From positions 1 to 34,414 of the forward strand of contig JALSJE010000008.1 in the NCBI GenBank assembly GCA_026989495.1: a DNA stretch of 34,414 nucleotides, read 5' to 3'. Below, one piece after another: positions 15,042-25,996 of the stretch. The notes below the pieces were generated by a model. The model was not told the origin of the DNA, ran no database searches, and saw only the letters and a list, made by a program, of their open reading frames with translations. Both the position numbers and the translations under genes were made by a program. Origin of the DNA: Gammaproteobacteria bacterium (GTDB lineage Bacteria > Pseudomonadota > Gammaproteobacteria > S144-34). The stretch's first letter is position 1, and every line of letters begins with the position of its first letter.

Positions 15042-17687
15042 TCAGGCCCCCGCGGCGTCCGCCGCGCCCCGGCCGGCCGTTGCCGGCGCGGCGGCCCGCC
15101 CCGGCCCGCGCCCGAGGCGCAGGGCGTTCAGCACCACGACGAGGGAGCTCGCCGACATGCCGATGGCGGCCATCCAGGGGGCGACCCAGCCTGCCGCGGC
15201 GGCGGGCAGCGCGAGCAGATTGTAGCCCACGGCCCAGGCGATATTCTGGCGTACGACGGCTAGCGTGCGGCGCGCGAGCCGCACGCCCTCGGCGAGCGCC
15301 CCGAGGCGGCCGCTCAGCAGCACCATGTCGGCGCTGGCCTGGGCGAGCTGCGTGCCCGAGGCCATGGCCACCGAGACCTGGGCGGCGGCGAGCACGGCGG
15401 CGTCGTTGACCCCGTCGCCCACCATGGCCACGACCGCGCCGGCACGCTGGAGGGCGCGGATGCGCTCGAGCTTGCCCTCGGGGGTGAGCCCGCCCTCGGC
15501 CCGCCGGATGCCCAGCCGGCGGGCGACCTCCGCCACGGCCTCGGGCCGGTCGCCGCTGAGGATGCCCACCTCGAGCCCCAGCGCCCGCAGGGCGGCCACG
15601 GCCTCGGCCGCGTCCGTACGCAGCTCGTCGCCGAGCTCGATGACGGCGAGCGGTCCGGCCTCGTCGGCCAGCACCACGGCGGTGGCGGCGCCCGCCCTGC
15701 CGGGGCCGGGCGCGCCGCCAGGGGGCTCGGCGGCCGTGCCGGGGGCAGGCGCCGACGCCTGCGGGCGCTGCGGCGCTCCCCGCGGCTGGGCGCTCCGCGC
15801 CCCCGTGTCCGCGCCGCCCGCGACCACGCCGGCCGCGCCCACGAAGCCCTCGGTGCCGAGGCGAAGGCGCCGGCCCGCCACCTCGCCCTCGACACCGCGG
15901 CCCGGACGGCTGCGCAGCCCGCCGGCCGCCGGCGCCGCGAGACCCCGCACGCGCGCGGCGGCGCGCACCGCCTCGGCGATGGGGTGCTCGGAGCCCGCCT
16001 CCAGCGCCGCGGCCAGCGCCAGCGCCTCGTCCGCATCCACCCCGTCGCGCACGGGCCGCACGGCCTCGACGCGGAGCCGCCCGGTGGTCAGGGTGCCGGT
16101 CTTGTCCAGCACGAGGTGCGTGGCCCGCGCCAGCGTCTCCAGGGCGTGGCCGCGCGTGGTGACGAGCCCGAGGCGCATGAGGGCGCCGGTGGCGGCGGTG
16201 ACCGCGGCGGGCGTGGCGAGCGAGAGCGCGCAGGGACAGGTCACGACCAGCACGGCGAGCGTGATCTCGAAGGCGCGCTGCGGCTCGTGCTGCCACCACC
16301 ACAGCCCCACGCCCGTCGCCACCGCGAGCAGGGCCCCCACGAACCAGGCCGCGGCGCGGTCGGCGAGCCGCGCCACGCGCGGCTTTTCCGCCTGGGCGCG
16401 GTCGAGCAGGCGCTGGATGGAGGCGAGCACGGTCTCCTCGCCCACGTGCTCGATGCGCACCACCAGGGGGCTGTCGGTGTTGATGCTGCCGCCGATGACG
16501 CGCGCCCCGGGCGCCACCGCCCGCGGCAGCCGCTCGCCCGTCAGCACGGCCTCGTCCACGGCGCTCTCGCCCTCGAGCACCACGCCATCGGCGGGGACCG
16601 TCTCGCCCGGGCGCACGCGCACCCGCTCGCCCGGGGCGAGCTCGGCCACGGCCACCGTCTCCTCCGCCCCGTCGTCGCCGAGGCGCGTGGCCGTGGCCGG
16701 GAGGAGACGGGCGAGCGCGTCCATGGCGCGGCCGGCGCGGTGGCGGGCGGCCATCTCCAGGTAGCGCCCCGTGAGCAGGAAGAAGACGAACATGGTGACG
16801 GAGTCGAAGTAGACCTCGCCGGCGCCGCGCACGGTGTGCCAGGCGCTGGCGAGGTAGGCGGCGCCGATGGCGAGCGCCACCGGCACGTCCATGCCCAGGC
16901 GGCGGCGCCGCAGGTCGCGCCAGGCGGCGGCGAAGAAGCCCGCCCCGCTGTAGAGCACCACAGGGGTGGCGAGCAGCAGGCTCGCCCAGCGCAGGAGCGC
17001 GCGGATGTGGGGCGCCATGCCTGAGGCCTCGCCCGCATACAGCGCCACGGCCAGCATCATGACCTGGGCCATGCCGAGCCCGGCGACGGCGAGCCGCCTG
17101 AGCGCTGCCGCGCGCTCGCGCCGCGCCACCGCCTCCTGGCGGCCGGGGTCGAAGGGGTGGGCCACGTAGCCGATGGCGGCGATGGCCTTGAGGATCTCGC
17201 TCAGGCGCGTGCGCGAGGCGTCCCAGCGCACGCGCGCGCGGCGCGTGGCGTAGTTGACCTGGAAGGCGAGCACGCCCGGGAGCCGGGCCACGTGGCGCTC
17301 GGTGAGCCACACGCAGGCCGCACACACGATGCCCTCGAGGATGAGCGCGGCCTCGCGCACCGCGCCCTCCCCCGCGGCTCGCACGAACTGCCGCTGGAGC
17401 TCGGGGCGGTCGTAGAGCTCCATCTCCCGCAGGGCCTCCGGGACCAGCTCGCGCGGCCGGCCGGGACGGTCCTGGCGGTAGCGGTAGAAGTCGGTGAGGC
17501 CGGCCTCCACGATGGCCTCCGCCACCGCCTTGCAGCCCTGGCAGCACATGGGCCGCGGCCGGCCCTCGATCTCGACGGCCAGCGCCACGCCTGCCGGCAC
17601 GGGCTCGCCGCAGTGGAAACAGCGTGCCCCGCCTGCCTTCGTGGCGGGGTCCGCCCCGGTAACCGCCCCTTGCGCTGTGGAGGTCAC
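15042..17687 (-). CDS. ccoI: Heavy-metal (Cu) P-type ATPase CcoI/FixI
   Basis: CFHCGEPVP, MCCQGCKAVAEAIV, VCAACVWLTERH, TCPCALSLATPAAVTAAT, LDKTGTLTTG, VAMVGDGVNDAAVLAAA; GTG start. Confidence 0.94.
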   Translation of the reverse strand: MTSTAQGAVTGADPATKAGGARCFHCGEPVPAGVALAVEIEGRPRPMCCQGCKAVAEAIVEAGLTDFYRYRQDRPGRPRELVPEALREMELYDRPELQRQFVRAAGEGAVREAALILEGIVCAACVWLTERHVARLPGVLAFQVNYATRRARVRWDASRTRLSEILKAIAAIGYVAHPFDPGRQEAVARRERAAALRRLAVAGLGMAQVMMLAVALYAGEASGMAPHIRALLRWASLLLATPVVLYSGAGFFAAAWRDLRRRRLGMDVPVALAIGAAYLASAWHTVRGAGEVYFDSVTMFVFFLLTGRYLEMAARHRAGRAMDALARLLPATATRLGDDGAEETVAVAELAPGERVRVRPGETVPADGVVLEGESAVDEAVLTGERLPRAVAPGARVIGGSINTDSPLVVRIEHVGEETVLASIQRLLDRAQAEKPRVARLADRAAAWFVGALLAVATGVGLWWWQHEPQRAFEITLAVLVVTCPCALSLATPAAVTAATGALMRLGLVTTRGHALETLARATHLVLDKTGTLTTGRLRVEAVRPVRDGVDADEALALAAALEAGSEHPIAEAVRAAARVRGLAAPAAGGLRSRPGRGVEGEVAGRRLRLGTEGFVGAAGVVAGGADTGARSAQPRGAPQRPQASAPAPGTAAEPPGGAPGPGRAGAATAVVLADEAGPLAVIELGDELRTDAAEAVAALRALGLEVGILSGDRPEAVAEVARRLGIRRAEGGLTPEGKLERIRALQRAGAVVAMVGDGVNDAAVLAAAQVSVAMASGTQLAQASADMVLLSGRLGALAEGVRLARRTLAVVRQNIAWAVGYNLLALPAAAAGWVAPWMAAIGMSASSLVVVLNALRLGRGPGRAAAPATAGRGAADAAGA

Positions 17688-17712
17688 GGATCGTCCCGGA
17701 AGGCCGAAGCGC

Positions 17713-18528
17713 TCACCGTTCGCCCTGGACCCATGTCTCCCCCCGCAGCTCCAGCCGGTCCGCGCCCCGGCGCAGCGTCACCGTCACCTCCCAGCGACCG
17801 GGCGCGTCCAGGCGCACCCGGCCATGGTAGACGCCGGCGCCCGTGGCGGCGAGGGCCATGGCCCGGTCGAGGTCCGCCGTGCCGGGGCGCACGAAGCGGG
17901 CCTCGACCGTGGCGCCGGACAGGGGCCGGCCCGCGCGGTCGCGGGCCTCGACCGCGAACACGGCCGTCTCGCCCACCCGGGGGGCGGCGAGCCAGCCGGC
18001 CGCCACCTGCCAGCCGAGCGCCCGCTGGCGGGCGAGCGCCTCGAGGCGCGCACGGTGCTGGAGCGGCTTGCGCGCCGAGCCGGCGGCCACCACGCCCGGG
18101 AAGCCGGTGGCCGCCACGCGCCCGCCCCCCTCGGGGGCCGGCAGCAGCCGTGCGGCGAGCCACCCGGGCAGCCCCCGCTGGGCCACCAGCACGAAGGCGA
18201 CGTTGCCCACCACCACCAGCGCGAGGAAGGCCACGATCAGGCGCGGGGCGAGCGGCAGGCGCGCGCCCGCGCTGCGCGCGGCGCGCGCCCTGCCCAGGAG
18301 CGCGGCGGCATAGCCCGCAAGCCCGTAGGCGGCCACGTGCAGGGCGGCCACGTCCAGCCCGGGCGCGGGCGCCGCCCCGCCCAGCACGAGCGCCGCGTAG
18401 CCCGCGAGCGCGAGCGCCACCGCCCCGGCCGCGGCGAGCGGCGGCCCGAGCCCGAGGAGGCGGCGCGCGAGCGCGTAGAGCGCCGCCACCGCCGCCGCGC
18501 CGCCCGCCGCCGTCAGCACCATGCCCAT
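17713..18528 (-). CDS. ccoH: FixH/CcoH-family protein with N-terminal multi-TM extension
   Basis: C-terminal FixH-like ...LPLAPRLIVAFLALVVVGNVAFVLVAQRGLPGW...GWQVAAGWLAAPRVGETAVFAVEARDRAGRPLSGATVEARFVRPGTADLD...GVYHGRVRLDAPGRWEVTVTLRRGADRLEL; position between ccoG and ccoI. Confidence 0.8.
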   Translation of the reverse strand: MGMVLTAAGGAAAVAALYALARRLLGLGPPLAAAGAVALALAGYAALVLGGAAPAPGLDVAALHVAAYGLAGYAAALLGRARAARSAGARLPLAPRLIVAFLALVVVGNVAFVLVAQRGLPGWLAARLLPAPEGGGRVAATGFPGVVAAGSARKPLQHRARLEALARQRALGWQVAAGWLAAPRVGETAVFAVEARDRAGRPLSGATVEARFVRPGTADLDRAMALAATGAGVYHGRVRLDAPGRWEVTVTLRRGADRLELRGETWVQGER

Positions 18529-18535
18529 CGCGGCC

Positions 18536-19945
18536 TCAGCCTCCCGTCCCCGGCACGAAGAAGGGCGCCTCGCGCTCGACCGCCGGCACCCGGCCCGCCC
18601 GCTCCTCCACGCGGAAGCGCACCCTGCGCGCCGCGCGCTCGGGGCGCTGGCGCACGCGCGCGATCACGCGCACCATGCGCTCGGGCGCGAGCCGCACGGT
18701 GCGGATGCGCCCCAGGTCCAGCTCCGCGCCCGGGGGTGCGGCCAGACGCACCACGAGCTCGAGCGCCTGTCCGGTCTTGTTGATGAGCTTGACCTCGTAG
18801 CCGTTCTGGATGCGCCCGTCGGAGAGGGTGACGTAGAGGGGCTGGCGCTGCTGGATGACCGCGAGCTCCAGCGGCGCGCGCGCGGCCACGCTCCAGACGA
18901 GCAGCGCCACCGCCACCATGAGCGCCGCGCCGTACCCCAGCACCTTGGGGCGCAGGATGCGCGTCCTCGATCCTGCGAGCGCGCTCTCGGAAGTGTAGCG
19001 GATCAGCCCCCGCGGCCAGCCGAGGCGGTCCATGATGGTGTCGCAGGCGTCGATGCAGAGCGCGCAGGTGATGCACTGGTACTGGAGCCCGTCGCGGATG
19101 TCGATGCCGGTGGGGCACACCTGCACGCAGTAGCCGCAGTCGATGCAGTCGCCGTGGCCCGCCGCCTGGCGCTCGGCGCGCGTGCGCAGGCCCCGGACCG
19201 GCCTGTGGCGGCCTTTGGGCCCCTCGCCCCGCGCGCGGTCGTAGGCCACGATCAGGGTGTCGCGGTCGAACATCACCCCCTGGAAGCGCGCGTAGGGGCA
19301 CATGTAGGTGCAGACCTGCTCGCGCGCGATGCCTGCGAAGACGTAGGTGGTGGCGGTGAGGAAGAGCGTGGTGGCGTAGGCCGGGAAGGGCGCGGCGCCG
19401 ACGAGGAAATCGCGCACGAGCTGCGGGGCGTCGGCCCAGTAGAGCGTGAAGGTGAGCCCCGTGGCGAAGGCCACGGCGAGCCACAGCAGGTGCGTGAGCC
19501 CCTTCTTGCGCAGCTTCTCCGCGTCCCAGGACCGGGCCTCGAGGCGCAGGCGCGCGCTGCGGTCGCCCTGCACCCAGCGCTCGATGAGCTGGTAGACGTC
19601 GGTCCAGAGCGTCTGGAAGCAGAAGTAGCCGCACCAGACGCGCCCGGCGAGCGCCGTGACGAAGAAGAGCAGCAGCGCGGCGATGACCAGCAGCCCCGCG
19701 AGCCAGAAGATGTCCTCGGGATGGACGACCAGGCCGAAGACGTAGAAGCGCCGCCCGGGCAGGTCGAAGAGCACGGCCTGGTCCGGCCCCGCGGGCCGGT
19801 CCCAGCGCAGCCAGGGCAGGAGGAAGTAGACGCCGTAGGCGAGGACGAGGATGCCGGTCTTCAGGCGGCGGAAGCGCCCGCGCACCGAGCGCGGGTGGAT
19901 GGGCACGCGCCCGGCGTAGAGCGGCGGCTCGCTGCCCCCGGTCAT
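18536..19945 (-). CDS. ccoG: Cytochrome c oxidase accessory protein CcoG/FixG (4Fe-4S)
   Basis: VWCGYFCFQTLWTDVYQLIERWVQGDR, ICGDCIDCGYCVQVCPTGIDIRDGLQYQCITCALCIDACD-type ferredoxin motifs. Confidence 0.96.
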   Translation of the reverse strand: MTGGSEPPLYAGRVPIHPRSVRGRFRRLKTGILVLAYGVYFLLPWLRWDRPAGPDQAVLFDLPGRRFYVFGLVVHPEDIFWLAGLLVIAALLLFFVTALAGRVWCGYFCFQTLWTDVYQLIERWVQGDRSARLRLEARSWDAEKLRKKGLTHLLWLAVAFATGLTFTLYWADAPQLVRDFLVGAAPFPAYATTLFLTATTYVFAGIAREQVCTYMCPYARFQGVMFDRDTLIVAYDRARGEGPKGRHRPVRGLRTRAERQAAGHGDCIDCGYCVQVCPTGIDIRDGLQYQCITCALCIDACDTIMDRLGWPRGLIRYTSESALAGSRTRILRPKVLGYGAALMVAVALLVWSVAARAPLELAVIQQRQPLYVTLSDGRIQNGYEVKLINKTGQALELVVRLAAPPGAELDLGRIRTVRLAPERMVRVIARVRQRPERAARRVRFRVEERAGRVPAVEREAPFFVPGTGG

Positions 19946-19972
19946 CTCATGCGCGCGGTCCCGCCGCCGCGC

Positions 19973-20905
19973 TCACTGTCCGCCGCCGAGCTCGTGGACG
20001 TAGACCGTCAGCAGCTTGATCTGCACGGGGTCGAGGCGCCCCTTCCAGGCCGGCATCTCCCGGCGGATGCCCTCGCGGACCACGCGCTTGACCGCCTCGA
20101 GCTTGCCCTCGAGGCTGGGGCTCGCGGGCACCTTGGCCACCGTCCAGATGCGGTCGGTGAGGTTGGCCGCGCCCTGGGACTTGAGCCCGGTGCCGTCCAT
20201 GCCATGGCAGTAGTGGCAGCCGCCGGCATCCCCGCGGAAGATGCGCGCCCCGCGCGCGGCCTGCGCGGGATCGACCTCGTGGCCGGACAGGCTCAGGACG
20301 AAGGCGGCCACGTCGTCGAGCTGCGCCTCGCCGAGCGCCTCGCCGAAGGCCGGCATGAAGCCGCGGCGGCCCTCACGGATGGAGGTCTCGATGTCCTCGA
20401 CCGTGCCGCCCCAGAGCCAGGCGTCGTCGGCCAGGTTGGGGAACAGCCCGATGCGGCCCTTGCCGTCGCTGCCGTGGCAGGGCGCGCAGTTGTCGCCGAA
20501 CAGCCCCTTGGCCATGGACCAGGCGAAGCCCTTCATGTCCGGATCGGCCAGGATCTCGTCGTAGCCCGCCGCCGCGACCTTCTCCAGGTACTGGCGCTGG
20601 CGCACGGCCGCAGGGCTCTCCTTCAGCTCGCGCATGAGGCGCGCGCGCGTGTTCCAGTGCGTGGTCCAGGTCTTGCCGTCGGCCTCGAAGGTGATGCTGT
20701 TGAGCGGCCCCTTGGTGTAGCCCTCACCCACCGGCCAGGCAGGGTAGAACAGCCAGTAGACCACGGCGAACAGCACCGTGGCGTAGAAGGCCCACACCCA
20801 CCAGCGCGGCAGCGGATTGTTGAACTCCTGCAGGTCGCCGTCCCAGGCATGGCCCGTGGTCTGGACGGCCGCCCCGCGGCCCCGGTCAGCGCGCGTCTCG
20901 CTCAT
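19973..20905 (-). CDS. ccoP: cbb3-type cytochrome oxidase diheme subunit III CcoP
   Basis: TGHAWDGDLQEFNNPLPRWWVWAFYATVLFAVVYWLFYPAWP...CAPCHGSDGKG...CHYCHGMDGTG. Confidence 0.97.
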   Translation of the reverse strand: MSETRADRGRGAAVQTTGHAWDGDLQEFNNPLPRWWVWAFYATVLFAVVYWLFYPAWPVGEGYTKGPLNSITFEADGKTWTTHWNTRARLMRELKESPAAVRQRQYLEKVAAAGYDEILADPDMKGFAWSMAKGLFGDNCAPCHGSDGKGRIGLFPNLADDAWLWGGTVEDIETSIREGRRGFMPAFGEALGEAQLDDVAAFVLSLSGHEVDPAQAARGARIFRGDAGGCHYCHGMDGTGLKSQGAANLTDRIWTVAKVPASPSLEGKLEAVKRVVREGIRREMPAWKGRLDPVQIKLLTVYVHELGGGQ

Positions 20906-21092
20906 CGCTGTGCACCCCGTCGTCGTGCGCGTCGTCCTCGAGGGGAATCCACTTGTAGGACTCCAGCCGGCGCTTGCGCGCCTTGCCCGTGTAGACGTAG
21001 ATCACCACCGCCAGGAAGCTGAAGAAGAACAGCAGCAGCGAGACGGTGCCCGCGTTGCGGGGCTGGGTGATCCACGCCAGGAACGCGTCCAT
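20886..21092 (-). CDS. ccoQ: cbb3-type cytochrome oxidase subunit CcoQ
   Basis: MDAFLAWITQPRNAGTVSLLLFFFSFLAVVIYVYTGKARKRRLESYKWIPLEDD between ccoO and ccoP. Confidence 0.9.
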   Translation of the reverse strand: MDAFLAWITQPRNAGTVSLLLFFFSFLAVVIYVYTGKARKRRLESYKWIPLEDDAHDDGVHSDERDAR

Positions 21093-21099
21093 CGCGGCC

Positions 21100-21837
21100 T
21101 CAGCGGAACTGCACGAAGTAGGCCTCGCCGTACTTCTTGAAGTCCACCATGGTGCCGAGCACCTGGAGATAGGCCACGAGGGCGTCCATCTCGGTCAGGT
21201 GCCGCCGGTCGCCGTCGTAGTTGCCGGCCTCGGCCTGGCGCAGCAGCGCCTCTTCGGCGCGGCGGATGTCGAGCATGTCGGCGATCGCCCGCCCCCAGCG
21301 CTCGACGTTGCGCCGGTACTCCTCCTCGGTCAGCGAGTAGGGGACGCCCGCCTTGCGCAGCGCCGCCATGCGCCGGGCGACGTCCGCGTAGTCGAGCTCG
21401 CGCTCCATGAGCCAGGGATAGGCGGGCATGATGGACTCCGGCACCACCGAGCGCGGGTCGATCAGGTGCTGCACGTGCCAGGCGTTGGAGTATTTGCCGC
21501 CCACGCGCGCGAGATCCGGACCGGTGCGCTTGGACCCCCACAGGAAGGGATGGTCGTACTGGGACTCGGCGGCGAGCGAGTAGTGGCCGTAGCGCAGCCA
21601 CTCGTCGCGGAAGGGGCGGATCATCTGCGAATGGCAGTAGAAGCAGCCCTCACGCTGGTAGATGTCGCGCCCGCGCAGCTCCAGCGGCGTGTAGGGGCGC
21701 ACCTCGGCGACCTCCTCCACCGTGGAGCCGATCTTGAACAGGGGCACGATCTCCACCAGCCCTCCGACGCTGATCACGACCAGAGTGAGCGCGATCAGCA
21801 GCCCCGCGTTGATCTCGATCTGCTCGTGACGGAACAT
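21100..21837 (-). CDS. ccoO: cbb3-type cytochrome oxidase subunit II CcoO
   Basis: [76 protein letters not shown]. Confidence 0.97.
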   Translation of the reverse strand: MFRHEQIEINAGLLIALTLVVISVGGLVEIVPLFKIGSTVEEVAEVRPYTPLELRGRDIYQREGCFYCHSQMIRPFRDEWLRYGHYSLAAESQYDHPFLWGSKRTGPDLARVGGKYSNAWHVQHLIDPRSVVPESIMPAYPWLMERELDYADVARRMAALRKAGVPYSLTEEEYRRNVERWGRAIADMLDIRRAEEALLRQAEAGNYDGDRRHLTEMDALVAYLQVLGTMVDFKKYGEAYFVQFR

Positions 21838-21847
21838 GGCCGTCCCC

Positions 21848-23332
21848 TCAGCCGCGCGCGGCGAGCTTGGCGGCGAGCTTGGCCTCCAGCGCCGCCGCCT
21901 CGCGCTTCGCCGCCGCCACGGTCATCCAGAAGTTGTAGACCATCACCAGCACCCCGGCGATGAAGAAGGCGCCGCCCAGGGCGCGCACCACGTAGGGCCA
22001 GTGCAGGAAGCGCACGGTCTCGATGAAGGAGTAGGCGAGGTTGCCGTACTCGTCGAAGCCGCGCAGCATCAGCCCCTGGCCGATGCCCGCCACCCACATG
22101 GCCGTGATGTAGAGCACGATGCCGATGGTGGCGAGCCAGAAGTGCACGTACACGAGCCGCGTACTGTAGAGGCGCGCATCCCACAGGCGCGGCACCATGT
22201 GGTACAGCGAGCCGAAGGTGATCATGGCCACCCAGCCGAGCGCACCCGAATGCACGTGGCCGATGGTCCAGTCGGTGTAGTGCGAGAGGGCGTTGACGCT
22301 CTTGAGCGACATCATCGGCCCCTCGAAGGTGGACATGCCGTAGAAGGAAAGCCCCGTGATCAGGAACAGCATCACGGGATCGGTGCGCAGCTTCTCCCAG
22401 GCGCCCGAGAGCGTCATGATGCCGTTGATCATCCCCCCCCAGGAGGGCAGCAGCAGCATCACCGAGAAGGTGGCCGCGAGCGTCGAGGTCCAGTCGGGCA
22501 GCGCGGTCCAGTGCAGGTGGTGGCCGCCGGCCCACATGTAGAGGAAGATCAGGGCCCAGAAGTGGATGATGGACAGGCGGTAGGAGTAGACGGGCCGGCC
22601 CGCCTGCTTGGGCACGAAGTAGTACATCATCCCCAGGAAGGCGGCCGTGAGGAAGAAGCCCACGGCGTTATGGCCGTACCACCACTGGGTCATGGCGTCC
22701 TGCACGCCCGCGAAGAGCGAGTAGGACTTGGTCAGGCTCACGGGGATGGCGAGGTTGTTGAAGACGTGCAGCAGGGCCGTCGCCAGGATGAAGCCGAGGT
22801 AGAACCAGTTGGCGACGTAGATGTGGGGCTGGGAGCGCCGCTTGAGGGTGGCGACGTAGAGATAGAGGTAGGCCACCCACACCACGGTGATGAGGATGTC
22901 GATGGGCCACTCGAACTCGGCGTACTCGCGCGACTGGGTGATGCCGAGCATGTAGCCGAGGGCCCCGAGGCCGACGGCGGCGTTCCAGCCCCAGAAGGTG
23001 AAGCCGGCAAGCGCGTCGCTCGCGAGCCGCGCCTGGCAGGTGCGCTGCACCACGTAGTAGCTGGTGGCGAACAGCGCCGAGCCGCCGAAGCCGAAGATCA
23101 CCAGCGTGGTGTGCACCGGGCGCAGGCGCCCGAAGGTGAGCTCGGGGATCTCCAGGTTGAGCCAGGGAAAGGACAGCTCCAGCGCGGCGTAGAGGCCGGC
23201 GAGCATCCCCAGCACGCCCCACACCAGGGCGGCGATGGTGAAGCGGCGGACGATCCCGTAGTTGTAGGGCTGTGCCTCGACGGCGGTCGCGCTCTGGACC
23301 ATGGTCTCCCCTCGCCTGGTGGTGGTTTCCAC
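21848..23332 (-). CDS. ccoN: cbb3-type cytochrome oxidase subunit I CcoN
   Basis: [37 protein letters not shown]...[33 protein letters not shown]...[25 protein letters not shown]; alternative start at 23302 ([11 protein letters not shown]). Confidence 0.96.
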   Translation of the reverse strand: METTTRRGETMVQSATAVEAQPYNYGIVRRFTIAALVWGVLGMLAGLYAALELSFPWLNLEIPELTFGRLRPVHTTLVIFGFGGSALFATSYYVVQRTCQARLASDALAGFTFWGWNAAVGLGALGYMLGITQSREYAEFEWPIDILITVVWVAYLYLYVATLKRRSQPHIYVANWFYLGFILATALLHVFNNLAIPVSLTKSYSLFAGVQDAMTQWWYGHNAVGFFLTAAFLGMMYYFVPKQAGRPVYSYRLSIIHFWALIFLYMWAGGHHLHWTALPDWTSTLAATFSVMLLLPSWGGMINGIMTLSGAWEKLRTDPVMLFLITGLSFYGMSTFEGPMMSLKSVNALSHYTDWTIGHVHSGALGWVAMITFGSLYHMVPRLWDARLYSTRLVYVHFWLATIGIVLYITAMWVAGIGQGLMLRGFDEYGNLAYSFIETVRFLHWPYVVRALGGAFFIAGVLVMVYNFWMTVAAAKREAAALEAKLAAKLAARG

Positions 23333-23653
23333 GGACGCCCCCCCTCGGCGCCCGCGGCCGAAAAAAGGGGCCGCAATGTTAATAGCTCCTAATATTCTTG
23401 ATCAAGCGCATTTTTCGGCCGATGCCGGCGTCCCCTGTTCGGCAGGAGGCCGCCGACCCTTGAGCGGCATATCCAACTCTTTGAAAACGAAGGATCCTGT
23501 TGACACCTGCCGGGTCCACGCAACCCGGGCCCGACAAGGCCGGCCTGGCCTGTTGCGGACATGCAACGGCGGGAACCCCGGCTTGCGTCGGGGCCTCGTC
23601 CGGGCCGGCTTCCGGCCGGCGCTCTGCCAGGTCCCCGCGGGGCCGCCTTCCAG

Positions 23654-23674
23654 CCGGCCGCAAGATGCGGCCGG
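23654..23674. repeat. Hairpin in the ctaB-ccoN intergenic region
   Basis: ccggccgc-aagat-gcggccgg; downstream of the ctaB stop, no T-tract. Confidence 0.5.
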
Positions 23675-23718
23675 AGGCCACACCCAAGGCGCCGTCCCCC
23701 AGCCAGGCGCGTGGGGCC

Positions 23719-24654
23719 TCAGTGCCCCAACAATTCCATGATGAGTGGAAGGTAATGGTCGAGCAGCAGAAAAGCAAACAGGGCCGTGAGGTAGAAGATC
23801 GAATAGCCGAAGGTGCGCAGCGCCGCGCGGTCGTCCCCGGTGCGGTGCAGGGTGACGGCGTGCCACAGGAAGCCCGCCCCCAGCGCCACCGCCCCGCCGA
23901 GGTAGAACACGCCGCTCATGCGCGTGACGAAGGGCAGCAGGCTCACGGCGAACAGCATCACGGTGTAGAGCAGGATGTGCAGCCGCGTGAGGGCCACCCC
24001 GTGGGTGACGGGCAGCATGGGGATGTCGGCGCGCGCATAGTCCTCGCGCCGATAGATGGCGAGCGCCCAGAAGTGGGGCGGTGTCCACGTGAAGATGATG
24101 AGGAAGAGCAGGAGCGCGTCCGGATCCACCTGGCCCGTGACCGCCGCCCAGCCGAGCACCGGCGGCGCGGCCCCGGCCGCCCCACCGATGACGATGTTCT
24201 GGGGGGTGGCGCGCTTGAGGAATAGCGTGTAGACGACCGCGTATCCGACCAGGCTGAGGAAGGTCAGCACGGCGGTGAGGGCGTTGACGAGCCCCACGAG
24301 CACCACCATCGAGGCGGCCACCAGCACGAGGGCGAAGGCGAGCGCCTCGCGCGGGGCGAGCTCGCCACGCGGGAGTGGGCGGTGGCGCGTGCGCCCCATG
24401 GCGGCATCGGCGCGGCGGTCGATCACATGGTTGATCGCTGCCGCGCCCGCCGCCGCGAGCGCGATGCCCAGCGTGCCGCCCAGAAAGGGCCCGGGCGGCG
24501 GCAGCCCCGGCACGGCGAGCAGCATCCCGACCACCGCGGTGAAGACGATGAGCGCCACCACGCGCGGCTTGGTGAGCGCGAGATAGGCACGCCAGCGCCC
24601 GGTGCGGGCGCGTGAGCGGGTGCCGGCGGCAAGCGTCCGGGCCACGGCGCTCAC
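23719..24654 (-). CDS. ctaB: Protoheme IX farnesyltransferase (heme O synthase)
   Basis: [27 protein letters not shown]...[25 protein letters not shown]...[28 protein letters not shown] start overlapping upstream stop. Confidence 0.95.
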   Translation of the reverse strand: MSAVARTLAAGTRSRARTGRWRAYLALTKPRVVALIVFTAVVGMLLAVPGLPPPGPFLGGTLGIALAAAGAAAINHVIDRRADAAMGRTRHRPLPRGELAPREALAFALVLVAASMVVLVGLVNALTAVLTFLSLVGYAVVYTLFLKRATPQNIVIGGAAGAAPPVLGWAAVTGQVDPDALLLFLIIFTWTPPHFWALAIYRREDYARADIPMLPVTHGVALTRLHILLYTVMLFAVSLLPFVTRMSGVFYLGGAVALGAGFLWHAVTLHRTGDDRAALRTFGYSIFYLTALFAFLLLDHYLPLIMELLGH

Positions 24655-25271
24655 CCGATGCGCGAGGCCCGCAGCAGCCGCTGCAGGTCCTTGAGCAGGC
24701 CGTTGGGCTCGGCCCCCGGCTCGTACATGAGGATCAGCCTTCCGACGGGGTCCACCACGTAGATGCGCCCGGCGGTGCGCGGATCGCGGCCGTCGAGGTC
24801 GAAGCGATCCAGCAGCGCCCGCACCGCCGCGGGCGGTCCGCCTGCCACCACCAGCCCCGGGTGGTGCCCGATGAGGGCCTGCAGGCTCGGACCCGGCGCC
24901 TCGCCCTCCATGATATAGAGCCTGCCGACCCGGCGCATGTCCACGCCGAGGGCGAGCCGGAGCTGGCGCATCTTGTAGAGGCTCTCGCCGCACAGGCCGT
25001 CGCATTCGGTCCCGCCCACGTAGACCAGCCACCAGCGCCCGCGCAGCGTGGCGGGCGTGACCGCGTGGCCCGCGGCGTCGGTGAGGCGGAACTCGCCCAG
25101 GGCACGCGGGGGCTGCACCAGGGTGCCGTGGGCCGCGCCGCCGGCGAGCCCCCAGCGGTCGGCGGTGAGGTAGAGCACCCAGGCCGCGATGAGGGGCGCG
25201 ACGAAGACCACGATGAGCAGCACGATGGTGAGGCTGGGGCGCTGCCCACGGGCGTCCAGCCCCGCGCTCAC
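24651..25271 (-). CDS. SCO1/SenC-like cytochrome oxidase-associated thioredoxin-fold protein
   Basis: N-terminal [29 protein letters not shown] (CX3C), located between SURF1 and ctaB; GTG start in GTGA overlap. Confidence 0.85.
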   Translation of the reverse strand: MSAGLDARGQRPSLTIVLLIVVFVAPLIAAWVLYLTADRWGLAGGAAHGTLVQPPRALGEFRLTDAAGHAVTPATLRGRWWLVYVGGTECDGLCGESLYKMRQLRLALGVDMRRVGRLYIMEGEAPGPSLQALIGHHPGLVVAGGPPAAVRALLDRFDLDGRDPRTAGRIYVVDPVGRLILMYEPGAEPNGLLKDLQRLLRASRIG

Positions 25272-25996
25272 GGCGCCGCCCTCCACCACCGCCACAGCGC
25301 AAGGCCCCAGAGGGCGAGCACGGTGGCGGCGAGGCCGAACCACTGCACGGCATAGGCCCGGTGCCGCTCGGGACCGAACTCGACGATGCGCCACCGCCGG
25401 GCATAGCCGCCGGGTGACCCCGGGTCGAGATAGACGACGCAGCCGTAGACCGCCCGTCCCAGCGCACGCGCGGCGATGGCGGCATCGAGGTAGGGAACCG
25501 CCAGCGGCCAGCGCACGCCGCCGGCGAGGGCATCGCCCAGGCGCACCCCCACCGCGGCGGGCAGGTTGAGCATTCCCGTCACCTCCACCTCCCCATCGGG
25601 GGGCGCGGGTGCGCTTGCCCCGGCCAGGCCCCCGGCGGCAGGGATCCAGCCGCGATTGACCAGCACCCACGGGCCGCCGTCGAGGGGCACCAGCGGGGTG
25701 TAGACGTGGTAGCCCACGCGGCCGTCGAGCACCTGGTTGGCGAGCAGGATCTGGCGCTCGGCCACATAGCGGCCGCGCAACCGCACGCGCAGGTAGCGGT
25801 GGCGCGCCGGGTCGCACGGACGCGGCAGGGCCGCCAGCGGCGGGCCGGACCGCGCCGCCGCGTGCGCGGCGAGCAGCGCGGCCTTCTCCTGCGCGCGCTG
25901 GAGCTGCCACAGGCCCAGCCCCGCCAGGGCCGCGGCCAGCGGCACGGCCACGAGCATGGCGAGCCACGGCGCACGGCCGCCCCGGGGCTCATCCAT
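25268..25996 (-). CDS. SURF1-family protein
   Basis: [25 protein letters not shown]...[51 protein letters not shown]. Confidence 0.93.
   Translation of the reverse strand: MDEPRGGRAPWLAMLVAVPLAAALAGLGLWQLQRAQEKAALLAAHAAARSGPPLAALPRPCDPARHRYLRVRLRGRYVAERQILLANQVLDGRVGYHVYTPLVPLDGGPWVLVNRGWIPAAGGLAGASAPAPPDGEVEVTGMLNLPAAVGVRLGDALAGGVRWPLAVPYLDAAIAARALGRAVYGCVVYLDPGSPGGYARRWRIVEFGPERHRAYAVQWFGLAATVLALWGLALWRWWRAAP

Noticed and set aside
18521-21022. 833-aa plus-strand ORF antisense to ccoG/ccoP
   Set aside because: Mirror-frame artefact over conserved genes
23379-23412. Possible FNR/ANR box (ttgatcaag) and promoter TTGATC-N15-TATTAA upstream of ccoN
   Set aside because: Only one TTGAT half-site fits; the partner half (AATAT or CGCAT) does not match ATCAA and the promoter spacing is suboptimal
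23301-23741. Plus-strand 146-aa ORF between ccoN and ctaB
   Set aside because: No domain signal, overlaps ccoN 5' end and ctaB 3' end, low-complexity translation
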